From positions 1 through 64,000 of the forward strand of contig JAIEMQ010000052.1 of NCBI GenBank assembly GCA_019752015.1: DNA of 64,000 nt, read 5' to 3'. Source of the DNA: Cyanobacteriota bacterium. Lineage in GTDB: Bacteria > Acidobacteriota > Vicinamibacteria > Vicinamibacterales > UBA2999. Below are positions 8,141 through 15,837 of the stretch, piece after piece. The translations under genes and the position numbers were made by a program. Every line of letters begins with the position of its first letter. Position 1 is the stretch's first letter. The notes below the pieces were generated by a model. The model made no database searches. It was not told where the DNA came from and saw only the letters and a program-made list of their open reading frames with translations.

Positions 8141-9040
8141 TTATAGGCCGAGCGCCCGGCGGCAGTACGCCAGGCACTTCCCGACCTCGTCCACGGTGTC
8201 GGCGCCCTTGTATTCGTATTCGATGTTCATCGGGATCGGCCAGCCGTTGTCGCGCACCAGCTGCAACGCCGCAACGATCGGCGTGTCGCCGGCGCCGAAC
8301 TCGACGTTCGGGCCTTGATCGCGCTTGCGATCCTTGATGTGCAGCGTGACGATGCGCGCGTGGTGCTGCTTGATGAAGGCGATTGCATCCTCGTTGGTCG
8401 CGGTGAAGTGGCCGATGTCCAGGTTCGTCCAGATGTAGCGGTTCGCCGCCATCGCGTCGGTCAGGCTCTTCGCGGTCGCAAACTCGTTGGGGTCGATCCG
8501 CGAGTGGTTATGCATCGCGACGACGATCTTTCGCTTCTCCGCGACGGGCGCGATGCGCGCGACCGTCTTGATGTTGGAAGACGAGGTGATGAGCGGCGCG
8601 CCGAGCGCCCTGGTCATGTCAAACGCACGCTCGATCTCGGCGTCGGAAAACGTGTCGGTGATGCTGATGTTGTAGGCGTTGAGCGTGATCGCGGCCCGGG
8701 CCAGCTTGTCGCGAACGGCATGGAACACGTCGAGCGGCACGGTCTCGCGCCACTTGCGCAGCTCCTCTCGCGGCGTGTTGCGCGGCTCGATGTGCGCCTG
8801 CCACAGCTCGCAGCTCTTCAGCCCGAGCTTGTTCATCGCCGCGATCGCATCGTCCAGCGATCGATCGCGGAAGCTGTAGCTCTGGACGCCGATGGTCACA
8901 GCCTGTCTCGCCGAAGCCCTGGCGAAGGCGGACTCTCGAGACAGTCCGATTGCAACGCCCGCGGCGGCGGCGCCGAACTCCCGCCGCGTCAGCGCCTGGC
9001 CGGCGGCGGCACGTACGACTGCAGGTTCGACGGTTTCCAT
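8141..9040 (-). CDS. Tat-exported TIM-barrel enzyme (sugar phosphate isomerase/epimerase family)
   Basis: A 299-residue member of the xylose-isomerase-like TIM-barrel family (PF01261). It has a Tat signal (LTRREFGAAAAGVAIGL) and barrel motifs SYSFRDRSLDDAIAAM, AMHNHSRIDPNEF, NLDIGHFTATNED and NIEYEYKG, including likely metal-binding Glu, His and Asp residues. Close relatives in 3-keto-glycoside clusters act as beta-eliminases or isomerases of oxidised sugars rather than on sugar phosphates. The start at 9040 overlaps the preceding gene by 52 bases; no closer start codon precedes the Tat motif. A family A repeat (8901-8944) is read in frame right after the signal peptide and adds ESAFARASARQ, leaving the domain intact. 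Confidence 0.82.
   Translation of the reverse strand: METVEPAVVRAAAGQALTRREFGAAAAGVAIGLSRESAFARASARQAVTIGVQSYSFRDRSLDDAIAAMNKLGLKSCELWQAHIEPRNTPREELRKWRETVPLDVFHAVRDKLARAAITLNAYNISITDTFSDAEIERAFDMTRALGAPLITSSSNIKTVARIAPVAEKRKIVVAMHNHSRIDPNEFATAKSLTDAMAANRYIWTNLDIGHFTATNEDAIAFIKQHHARIVTLHIKDRKRDQGPNVEFGAGDTPIVAALQLVRDNGWPIPMNIEYEYKGADTVDEVGKCLAYCRRALGL
8901..8944. repeat. Dispersed repeat, family A, in frame in a coding region
   Basis: Best-formed copy of family A: perfect 8-base arms CTGTCTCG (8903-8910) and CGAGACAG (8937-8944) enclose the core CCGAAGCCCTGGCGAAGGCG. It is translated on the minus strand as part of the junction between Tat signal and TIM barrel. Confidence 0.85.
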
Positions 9041-10215
9041 TCGATCACCCGCTCTTCCTCGGCGCTCATGTAGCACGCCATCAAGAGTTCCGTCACGTCG
9101 CGCCCCGCGTGGAAGTTCAGCTCCGGCTGAACGCCATCGAGAAAGGCGCGCGTGAAATGCCTGTTCTCGTGCTCGTACCCGTACTCCGCCGCCTCGTTGC
9201 CGACGACGGGCATCAGGCCCTGCTCGGCATTCTGCTTTTCGATCAAATCCTCGCCGGTCTGCTGATCCTGCAGACGACGCGAGAAAAACACTTTCGCGCC
9301 GCCGTCGAGCGTGCTGACGGACATCGAGTACTCAGGACCGAGTAACTCCATCGTGAGCCTCAAGCCGGCACCGACATAACTCCAGGACGTCGTCGCCTCG
9401 ACGATCAGCGGAGTGTCATGCTCGTCGAGATACGTCACACTAGCGCGCGCAAAGTCTTCGGCCGGGTGACGGCCGTAGTCGACCTTGTCGGTCATTTCGC
9501 CGCGCAGCTGCTTCACATAGGCGGGGCGTGACCACTTGAGCGACGCAATCTGCGCGGACACCTTGATCGGCCGGATCGAGTCGCGCGGGGCGCCGGGCTT
9601 GGTCAACAGGTGCCGCCCCACTTCGAGACTGTGGCACATCATGTCGTTGAGCACGCCGCCGCCCTGCAGATCGCCCTGCCAGAACCACGGCATGTGCGGG
9701 CCGCCATGCTCTTCGGCGGCACGCGCGAGATACGGACGCCCCGCCGCGGCTGCGCCGCGCGCCCATACGATCTCGCGGCCGCGCACGACGGCGGGAGCGA
9801 AGAGCTGATTTTCGAGATAGCCGTGAAGGACGCCGGCCTCCTCCACGAGCTCCACCATGCGCGCCGCTTCAGCGGCGTTTCTACCGAGCGGCTTCTCGCA
9901 CGCAATGCCTTTGAGCCTGCCGCCCTTCTTGATCGCGGCGACGATCCGCTCCATGTTCTCGACGCGCGCGAAATTGGGTCCGCACAGCCAGATGCAGTCG
10001 ATCGACTCGTCCGCGACCATCGCCTCGATCGATCCGAACGCCTTCGCATCGCCGACGTGCAGCGAGCGGGCCAGCGCCGCCGCGTCCTCGGCGTTGGCGC
10101 GGGTCGGACTGTAGATGCCGCGGATGTCGGCGTCGCGCACCGCTTCCCACGACCGGATGTGAAAGCGGGTCATGAACCCGCTGCCGATGAACCCCACGCC
10201 AAGCCGTCCCGCCAT
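8989..10215 (-). CDS. Gfo/Idh/MocA family oxidoreductase (cytoplasmic)
   Basis: A 408-residue NAD(P)-dependent oxidoreductase without signal peptide. The Rossmann motif is at the N-terminus (LGVGFIGSGFMTRFHIR), the EKP motif is intact (ACEKPLGRNAAEA, near residue 107), and the C-terminal half has GGGVLNDMMCHSLEV, where the conserved histidine would act in catalysis. Unlike the plus-strand paralogue at 4278 it should work in the cytoplasm, perhaps reducing the 3-keto sugar back after uptake. It overlaps the TIM-barrel gene, so the three minus-strand genes (this, TIM barrel, DUF1080) form one operon, divergent from the MFS permease. Confidence 0.87.
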   Translation of the reverse strand: MAGRLGVGFIGSGFMTRFHIRSWEAVRDADIRGIYSPTRANAEDAAALARSLHVGDAKAFGSIEAMVADESIDCIWLCGPNFARVENMERIVAAIKKGGRLKGIACEKPLGRNAAEAARMVELVEEAGVLHGYLENQLFAPAVVRGREIVWARGAAAAGRPYLARAAEEHGGPHMPWFWQGDLQGGGVLNDMMCHSLEVGRHLLTKPGAPRDSIRPIKVSAQIASLKWSRPAYVKQLRGEMTDKVDYGRHPAEDFARASVTYLDEHDTPLIVEATTSWSYVGAGLRLTMELLGPEYSMSVSTLDGGAKVFFSRRLQDQQTGEDLIEKQNAEQGLMPVVGNEAAEYGYEHENRHFTRAFLDGVQPELNFHAGRDVTELLMACYMSAEEERVIEWKPSNLQSYVPPPARR

Positions 10216-10243
10216 GGGGATGAACTATAGTTCACCTCCAACC

Positions 10244-11452
10244 ATGACCGCTGCCTCGACTCGCCTCTCGGTGATGATGTTCCTCGAATATTTGATCTGG
10301 GGGTCGTGGCTGCCGCTGCTGGCGCTGTACCTCAGCGGCGTGCTCGGCTTCAGCGGCGCCGAGATCGGTTACGTCTTCTCGACGCAGGCCATTGCGTGCG
10401 TGTTCGGCCTCTACTTCGGCGGCCAGATCGCCGATCGCATGCTGTCCACCGAAAAGCTGCTGGCGGTCCTGCATCTGATCGGCGGCGCCGCCATGTTCGC
10501 GCTCGCGTTCCAGAAATCCTTCTGGCCGTTCTTCATCGTCATGCTGATCTACCAGCTGGCTTATATGCCGACGATGTCGCTGACCAACGCGATCTGCTTC
10601 CACCACATCTCGAACGCGCAAACCGAATTCGGCAAGCTGCGGCTGTGGGGAACGATTGGATGGATCGCCGCGAGCTGGCCGTTCGTGTTCATCCTCGCGG
10701 GAAAGACCGGCGCCGATCTGAACGCCGCGCTGTCGAACATCTTTACCGTCGCCGGCGTCGCGTCGATCGCGCTGGCGGGCTTTTCATTGACGCTGCCGCA
10801 CACGCCTCCCGCACCGCGCGAAGAAGGGGCGAGCGCGCCGATGAAGGCGGTCGGTCTGCTGAAGGATCCCACGATGCTCGTGCTGTTCATCGCCACGACG
10901 ATGGATGCGCTCGTGCACCAGTGTTATTTCCAGTGGACCAGCCCGTTCCTGCAGCAAGCCGGCGTTGCCGAGAACTGGATCATGCCGGCGATGAGCATCG
11001 GCCAGATCGCCGAGATCGCGTCGATGGCCATGCTGGGCTGGACGCTGGCGCGTCTTGGCTGGAAGTGGACGATGACCGTCGGCATCCTCGCGCATGCCGC
11101 GCGATTCTTCGTCTTCGCGATCGGCGATCCGCTGTGGCTGATGGTCGGCATCAACGTCGTCCACGGGATGTGCTACGCGTTCTTCTTCGCGGCGGTCTAC
11201 ATCTTCGTCGACGAACGCTGTCCGAGAGACGCTCGCGCGAGCGCGCAGGGCCTGTTCAATCTCGTGATTCTCGGCATCGGGCCGTTTGCCGGCAGCCTGC
11301 TCTGGGGATGGCTCGGAGATGTCTTCCGCACGGCCGGCGGCGCCGTCGACTTCTCGCGCCTGTTCCTCGCGCCCGCGGTGCTCGCGCTTGCGGCGGCGAT
11401 CCTGATGGCGGTCGCGTTCAACCCGCGAGCGACGCCGACGCGCGCAAGTTAA
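10244..11452 (+). CDS. MFS permease of the nucleoside/sugar:H+ symporter type
   Basis: A 402-residue transporter with about 12 hydrophobic segments. The N-terminus RLSVMMFLEYLIWGSWLPL and SGAEIGYVFSTQAIACVFGL match the nucleoside:H+ symporter (NupG-like) branch of the major facilitator superfamily. In Acidobacteria and Planctomycetes such permeases often sit in sugar-catabolic clusters, and the divergent Gfo/Idh operon suggests a sugar or keto-sugar substrate; this is inference. The start at 10244 was chosen because earlier in-frame Met codons lie within the divergent gene. Only 28 bases separate the two starts. Confidence 0.85.
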   Translation: MTAASTRLSVMMFLEYLIWGSWLPLLALYLSGVLGFSGAEIGYVFSTQAIACVFGLYFGGQIADRMLSTEKLLAVLHLIGGAAMFALAFQKSFWPFFIVMLIYQLAYMPTMSLTNAICFHHISNAQTEFGKLRLWGTIGWIAASWPFVFILAGKTGADLNAALSNIFTVAGVASIALAGFSLTLPHTPPAPREEGASAPMKAVGLLKDPTMLVLFIATTMDALVHQCYFQWTSPFLQQAGVAENWIMPAMSIGQIAEIASMAMLGWTLARLGWKWTMTVGILAHAARFFVFAIGDPLWLMVGINVVHGMCYAFFFAAVYIFVDERCPRDARASAQGLFNLVILGIGPFAGSLLWGWLGDVFRTAGGAVDFSRLFLAPAVLALAAAILMAVAFNPRATPTRAS

Positions 11453-11453
11453 C

Positions 11454-11682
11454 GATCCACAGATTTGACACAGATTCACACAGATGCCGAGCGGCCCGCC
11501 GGCGCCGGCTTCGCCGGCGCTCGTCGAAGGCCGGTCGAGGTCCGGAGATGAGTGAGCCGCCTCTCATGACACTCATCTCCGGGCCTCGACCGACCTTCGC
11601 GCGGCCGAAGGCCGCGGCGGGCCGCTGCATTCCGGTGAGCGCGTCGAAATCGCAATCTGTGAAATCTGTGCAATCTGTGGAC
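11454..11682. repeat. Nested palindromic repeat between convergent genes
   Basis: This gap of about 230 bases is built from at least three nested inverted repeats. Outer arms are CAGATT-rich direct repeats (11457-11485) mirrored by AATCTGTG-rich ones (11654-11680). The middle pair is perfect: GCGGCCCGCC at 11491-11500 with GGCGGGCCGC at 11616-11625. The inner pair, 11533-11554 with 11570-11591, matches over about 21 bases with one mismatch and a 15-base loop. Because it lies between two gene 3' ends it may act as a two-way terminator, but its complexity looks more like a mobile repeat. Confidence 0.85.
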
Positions 11683-11684
11683 GA

Positions 11685-12458
11685 CTAATCGAGGAAAAAC
11701 CAGAGGCCGCGCGGACGCGCTTTGACCTCGGACGACGGGATCGGTCCTGGTGTAATCGTGTCGAACAGCGCGAGCCGCGCCGCTTCGATCAGGCCGCGCG
11801 CGGTGAATGGTTTCTCGATGAACGACGCGCCGGGCTCGAGCTCCCGCCTCGACTTGAACAGCTGATCGCTGAATCCCGTCTGATACAACACTCGCAAGTG
11901 TGGAACCGGCTTCCGCAGCGACTCGGCAAGTTGTGATCCGCTGAAGCCGGGCATCATCAAATCGGTAATCAACAAGTCCGGCCTGATGTTGTCGTCGTGC
12001 ACCAGGTCGAGCGCGGTATCGCCGCGATCCGCGGCGATCAGCTCGTAATTCTCGATGCTGAGAATTTTCAGGATCAAGTCGAGCATCGCCGGATCGTCTT
12101 CAACCACCATCACCGTGCGCCGCTCCGGGAGATCAGGAAGGTCCGGCGGCGCGACGGCGTGTTGCGTCGAGCGATGAATCAGCGGAACTTCCGGAAGCGC
12201 GTCGTCTTCATCCGGAAGCGAGATCGAATAGCCCTGCGGATTGTTGCCGCGCGCCGCCACGATCCACAGCTTCGCGAGCAGGCTCGGCGGCAGAGCCATC
12301 ACGACGGCGGCTTCGTACACTTCCGCGCACAACGCTTCCAGCTCGCGGATGCGCTGCGCCATCGCCGCGTGGCTGGTCGGAATGTCGCTGATCGCCGGAT
12401 ACGTGCCGATCGGCAGGTGGCCGGGACCGTGCGGGTTGTGCGGGCCCCCCGATGACAT
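11685..12458 (-). CDS. Response regulator with N-terminal extension
   Basis: A 257-residue protein whose C-terminal half is a receiver domain: TVMVVEDDPAMLDLILKIL with the acidic pair, phospho-acceptor Asp in DLLITDLMMPGFSG, and the conserved Lys in FIEKPFTARGL. The first 110 residues are a Pro/Gly-rich start and a helical stretch (AAMAQRIRELEALCAEVYEA) without a recognised output domain, so it may act through protein contacts. The start at 12458 was preferred over an upstream in-frame Met because the longer form adds only non-conserved sequence. No histidine kinase is adjacent. Confidence 0.75.
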   Translation of the reverse strand: MSSGGPHNPHGPGHLPIGTYPAISDIPTSHAAMAQRIRELEALCAEVYEAAVVMALPPSLLAKLWIVAARGNNPQGYSISLPDEDDALPEVPLIHRSTQHAVAPPDLPDLPERRTVMVVEDDPAMLDLILKILSIENYELIAADRGDTALDLVHDDNIRPDLLITDLMMPGFSGSQLAESLRKPVPHLRVLYQTGFSDQLFKSRRELEPGASFIEKPFTARGLIEAARLALFDTITPGPIPSSEVKARPRGLWFFLD

Positions 12459-12540
12459 CACTGTCCTCCGGATCACAACTTTCGTGCCCCAGCGATAGCT
12501 GGAGTTCGTCCGTTGATCAGGATGCAATCGGGCGACCAAT

Positions 12541-12564
12541 CACACGGTGAATCGCCACCGTGTG
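12541..12564. terminator. Hairpin downstream of the permease gene
   Basis: Perfect 9-base inverted repeat CACACGGTG / CACCGTGTG with a 6-base loop, 19 bases past the stop of the minus-strand permease. Position suggests a transcript end, but no U-rich tract follows, so intrinsic termination is doubtful. Confidence 0.4.
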
Positions 12565-12582
12565 AAAGGCCGGGAAGATGAG

Positions 12583-14973
12583 TTAGTCGGCGCTCAGCGC
12601 TTCGGAAGGACGGATGCTCAGTGCTCGCCGCGCGGGCACCCAGCACGCAACCGCGCCGGCCAGTGCGAGCGTCGCGACGATCGTCGCCGGCATCCACACC
12701 CCGGGCGCGGGAATGCTGATCAGGATCATCGTTCTCAGCTCCGCGAAGAGGATCCCGAGCGCGGTGCCCAGGACGCCGCCGATCGCGAGATACACCGCCG
12801 CGCCGCCGGTAATCGATCGCAGCACCTGCCAGTTGGCGGCGCCGAGCGCAACGCGAATGCCGATCTCGCGGGTGCGCCGCGTCACCATGAACGACAGCAG
12901 CGCGTAGATCCCGACGACCGACAGCAGTAACGCCATCCCGCCCATCGCCGTGAGCGCCGTCGCCACGCCTGACAGGAACACGCGTTCGTCCTGGCCTGCG
13001 TCTTCGAGCGTCCGCTCCTCTTCGAGCTGAATGTCGGGATCGATGTTGGCGACCGCTGCGCGCAGCGACGCGGTCAACGCGCGCGGATCCTGCGTAGTGC
13101 GGACCGCCAGGAACCACAACATTTCGTCGCGCACCGGGACATAAAAACCCGCGGCCAACGCGGGATCGCCGACGCTCAATCCAAGATCGGGCACGACGCC
13201 AACGATCTCGCGCCACGGCTCCGGTTCCGCTCCGTCTTCTCGCCGACTCTCGATGCGGATGCGGCGGCCAATCGGGTTGCGGCCGCCGAGGAACTTGGCG
13301 ACGAACGGCTCGTTGACGATCGCCACCGGCGCGGCGCCGGCAACGAAGTCGCCGGCGGCCAGCAGCCGGCCGTTGACCGCGCGCGCGCCGATCGCCTCGA
13401 GAAATCCATTGCCGACGGCATGGCCAGGCGCGGGCTGCGGCGCCATTGCCGGCTCGTCACCGATCGGCTCGACCGCGGTCGGCCGCGGCGGCGGATAGAG
13501 TCGCGGCAACTGCTGGCCGGCGCCGGCGGCGACGACACCCGGCAGCTCCCGCGCGGCTGCCACCACTCGATCCCGCAACTCCGGCGTTGGAATGCGTCCG
13601 AGTTGCGCGGTGAGGATCTGGTTCTTCGGCAGCGCCGGAATCTCGTTGTAGTACGCGGTGAACGCTCGCGTCATGGTCACAGCGCCGTTGAGCAGCGCAA
13701 CCGACAGCGCGATCTCGGCAACCAGCAATACCGCGCCGGTCTTGCCAAAGCCGCCGAAGGCGAAGCCGCGCCCGCCATAGAGCGTGTTGCGCAGGTCATG
13801 CCGCGTCACGCGCCAGGCCGGCAGCAGACCGCTCACCGCGCTGACCAGCAGCGTCAGCGCGATCACGAACAGCACGATGCGCGGATTCGGATCGAGACCG
13901 ATGTAGAACGGCCAGCCTTCGAATGAATTCTTGATGTAGCTCAGCGATCCGAACGCGCCGGCCATGCCGATGACTGCGGCTATCGATCCGAGCAACAGCG
14001 TTTCCAGGAACAACTGCCCGACGACGCGGGTGCGGGCGGCGCCGAGTGCAGTACGGACCACGAGCTCCGGCGCGCGCGACCACGTCCGCGCAAACACCAG
14101 CGTCGCCACGTTGCTGGCGACGACCAGCAGCACCATCACCAGCACGCCGACCAGCACCGACGCCGCAACGCCGCCCTGGTTCGCTTCCGAGGCAAAGGGA
14201 CGGACCATGACGCGCATTTGCGTCGCGTCAGTGGTGGTTGACGGAATCATGCGCGACAGCGATGCGACCTCGGTCGTCGCCTGTTCGAAAGTGGCGCCAT
14301 CCCGGATCACGCCAAACACGCGCACCGCGGTGCCGATGGCTGTCTCGCCTCCACCCAGTGTCGCTTCCTCGAGCGGCATCCAGAGCTCGCCGCTCGCGGG
14401 GAATTGAAAGGTGTCGGGCATGATGCCGACGACGGTTCGAGCCTCGCCGCCGATCGTCAGTTGCCGGCCGATCACCGCAGGATCGCCGCCGTAGCGCCGC
14501 TTCCACAGGCTCTCTCTGATCACGACGACAGGCTCGGCGCCGGCTTCGGCGTCGGCTGCAATCAGGTTGCGGCCGAGGCTTGGTGACGCTTCGACCCAGC
14601 TCATCGAGCGCGGCGTGATGTAGGCGCCGCGGATCGGCTCGACTTCCTTCGCGCTGTGCGCCAGCGTGAACGGCCGCGCGCCGAAGGCGCCGAGATGCTC
14701 GAACGATGCGGCGCGATCGCGGAAGGCGTGGTAACGCTCGGGGTCGATCTCGACACGGCCGCGATCCTTGTCCTGCGCCTCGAGCCGGCCGAACCGCTCA
14801 CCGGCCGCGTAGGGCAGCTTCGCGTTGACAATCTCATCCCTCAGCGTGAATCCCATCGTCGCCAGGCAGATGCCGGTGGCGAGAGCAAGGATGATCGTCA
14901 ATGAAAGGATGGGCTGCTTGGCAATCAGCCGGAGGCCAAGGCGCACCTCTCCCAGCGAAATGAATCGGTTCAT
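12583..14973 (-). CDS. FtsX/MacB-type ABC permease (acidobacterial duplicated orphan permease class)
   Basis: A 796-residue membrane protein with two copies of the MacB periplasmic domain plus FtsX permease unit: first TM at residues 17-40, periplasmic core (RYHAFRDRAASFEHLGAFGA, SLWKRRYGGDPAVIGRQLTI, VVGIMPDTFQFP), three TM, then a second TM/periplasmic block and a final three TM (SFMVTRRTREIGIRVALGA). The class is abundant in Acidobacteria and is usually coded without its own ATPase, as here; the name ADOP refers to it. Substrate unknown; relatives move macrolides, lipoproteins or peptides. It stands alone, with a hairpin after its stop. Confidence 0.88.
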   Translation of the reverse strand: MNRFISLGEVRLGLRLIAKQPILSLTIILALATGICLATMGFTLRDEIVNAKLPYAAGERFGRLEAQDKDRGRVEIDPERYHAFRDRAASFEHLGAFGARPFTLAHSAKEVEPIRGAYITPRSMSWVEASPSLGRNLIAADAEAGAEPVVVIRESLWKRRYGGDPAVIGRQLTIGGEARTVVGIMPDTFQFPASGELWMPLEEATLGGGETAIGTAVRVFGVIRDGATFEQATTEVASLSRMIPSTTTDATQMRVMVRPFASEANQGGVAASVLVGVLVMVLLVVASNVATLVFARTWSRAPELVVRTALGAARTRVVGQLFLETLLLGSIAAVIGMAGAFGSLSYIKNSFEGWPFYIGLDPNPRIVLFVIALTLLVSAVSGLLPAWRVTRHDLRNTLYGGRGFAFGGFGKTGAVLLVAEIALSVALLNGAVTMTRAFTAYYNEIPALPKNQILTAQLGRIPTPELRDRVVAAARELPGVVAAGAGQQLPRLYPPPRPTAVEPIGDEPAMAPQPAPGHAVGNGFLEAIGARAVNGRLLAAGDFVAGAAPVAIVNEPFVAKFLGGRNPIGRRIRIESRREDGAEPEPWREIVGVVPDLGLSVGDPALAAGFYVPVRDEMLWFLAVRTTQDPRALTASLRAAVANIDPDIQLEEERTLEDAGQDERVFLSGVATALTAMGGMALLLSVVGIYALLSFMVTRRTREIGIRVALGAANWQVLRSITGGAAVYLAIGGVLGTALGILFAELRTMILISIPAPGVWMPATIVATLALAGAVACWVPARRALSIRPSEALSAD

Positions 14974-14982
14974 CCCTGTCTG

Positions 14983-15837
14983 TTACGGATTCGTCCCTGC
15001 GGCCGTTCCCCTTGTCCGGGGAAAACATGCGCCCTTCAGGGGGCAGCGCGAGTCTCCCGTTTTCTTCCCGTATCCGCAGGCGTTCATCATGCCGAGGTGG
15101 CAGATCGAGAAGTCGAACTTGATAGGGTCGACGGGATCGATCGCGCGCAAGGAGGCGGTGATGTCGGCCGCCATGCGCCAGCCTGGACTCTTCAGCTTCG
15201 TCAGCCGCAAGCACTGGCCGACGCGGATGATGTGCGTATCGAGCGGCACGATCAACTGGCCGGGCCTGACCTTTTTCCACACGCCGAGATCGACGCGATC
15301 TTCACGCACCATCCAGCGCAGGAACAGGTTGAGCCGCTTGCATGCGCCGCCGGACGAGGGGCGCGAGAAAAAATAGGCGACGCCCGGCTTCGGCCGCTTG
15401 CGGCCATACACCGCGGACACATCGAGCGCGAGCGCGCGTGTCGAGAAGGATTGGAGCGCGGCGCCGACATCGACCGCATCGTCCGCCAATCCCTCGGCGA
15501 AGAAATTTTCGATCGATCCACTGCGATCGATCATCTGCTTCATGATCCACACCAGCGCCGCGAAGTCGGCGCCGTTCGTCCAGCGGTGCACGAGAGGCTT
15601 GAAGCACTCGCGATCGCGCGCCGGCGTGAAATCGCGCACGAATGCGGCCGGCGACTGGCCCATCACCTTCAACATGCCCTCGATTGAATTGATCACACTC
15701 TGGACGCGGCCGAACGCGAGGGCTGACGCAATGAAGGCCACGACTTCCTGGTCCTCGGGCCGCTCGTGGCGATGCACCATCCACACCGGATCGGTCACCG
15801 ATTGGCCGGCATTGAATTCCGAGTAGAGTGTGTCCAA
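14983..15837 (-). CDS. TIGR02757 family (DUF2400) protein
   Basis: A protein of about 284 residues of unknown function, conserved in many bacteria. Recognisable blocks are DPVWMVHRHERPEDQEVVAF, the WKKVRPGQLIVPLDTHIIRV segment that resembles a helix-hairpin-helix glycosylase core, and a C-terminal Cys cluster (SICHLGMMNAC ... CPLKGAC) laid out like the [4Fe-4S] loop of endonuclease III. This suggests an Fe-S nucleic-acid or repair protein, but that is inference. The TTG at 15837 is proposed as start because homology begins just after it; upstream in-frame sequence overlaps the divergent gene and is not conserved. Confidence 0.72.
   Translation of the reverse strand: MDTLYSEFNAGQSVTDPVWMVHRHERPEDQEVVAFIASALAFGRVQSVINSIEGMLKVMGQSPAAFVRDFTPARDRECFKPLVHRWTNGADFAALVWIMKQMIDRSGSIENFFAEGLADDAVDVGAALQSFSTRALALDVSAVYGRKRPKPGVAYFFSRPSSGGACKRLNLFLRWMVREDRVDLGVWKKVRPGQLIVPLDTHIIRVGQCLRLTKLKSPGWRMAADITASLRAIDPVDPIKFDFSICHLGMMNACGYGKKTGDSRCPLKGACFPRTRGTAAGTNP

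Noticed and set aside
12541-12564. Strong intrinsic terminator after the ABC permease
   Set aside because: The stem is perfect but no U-rich stretch follows on the permease strand; kept only as a low-confidence hairpin.
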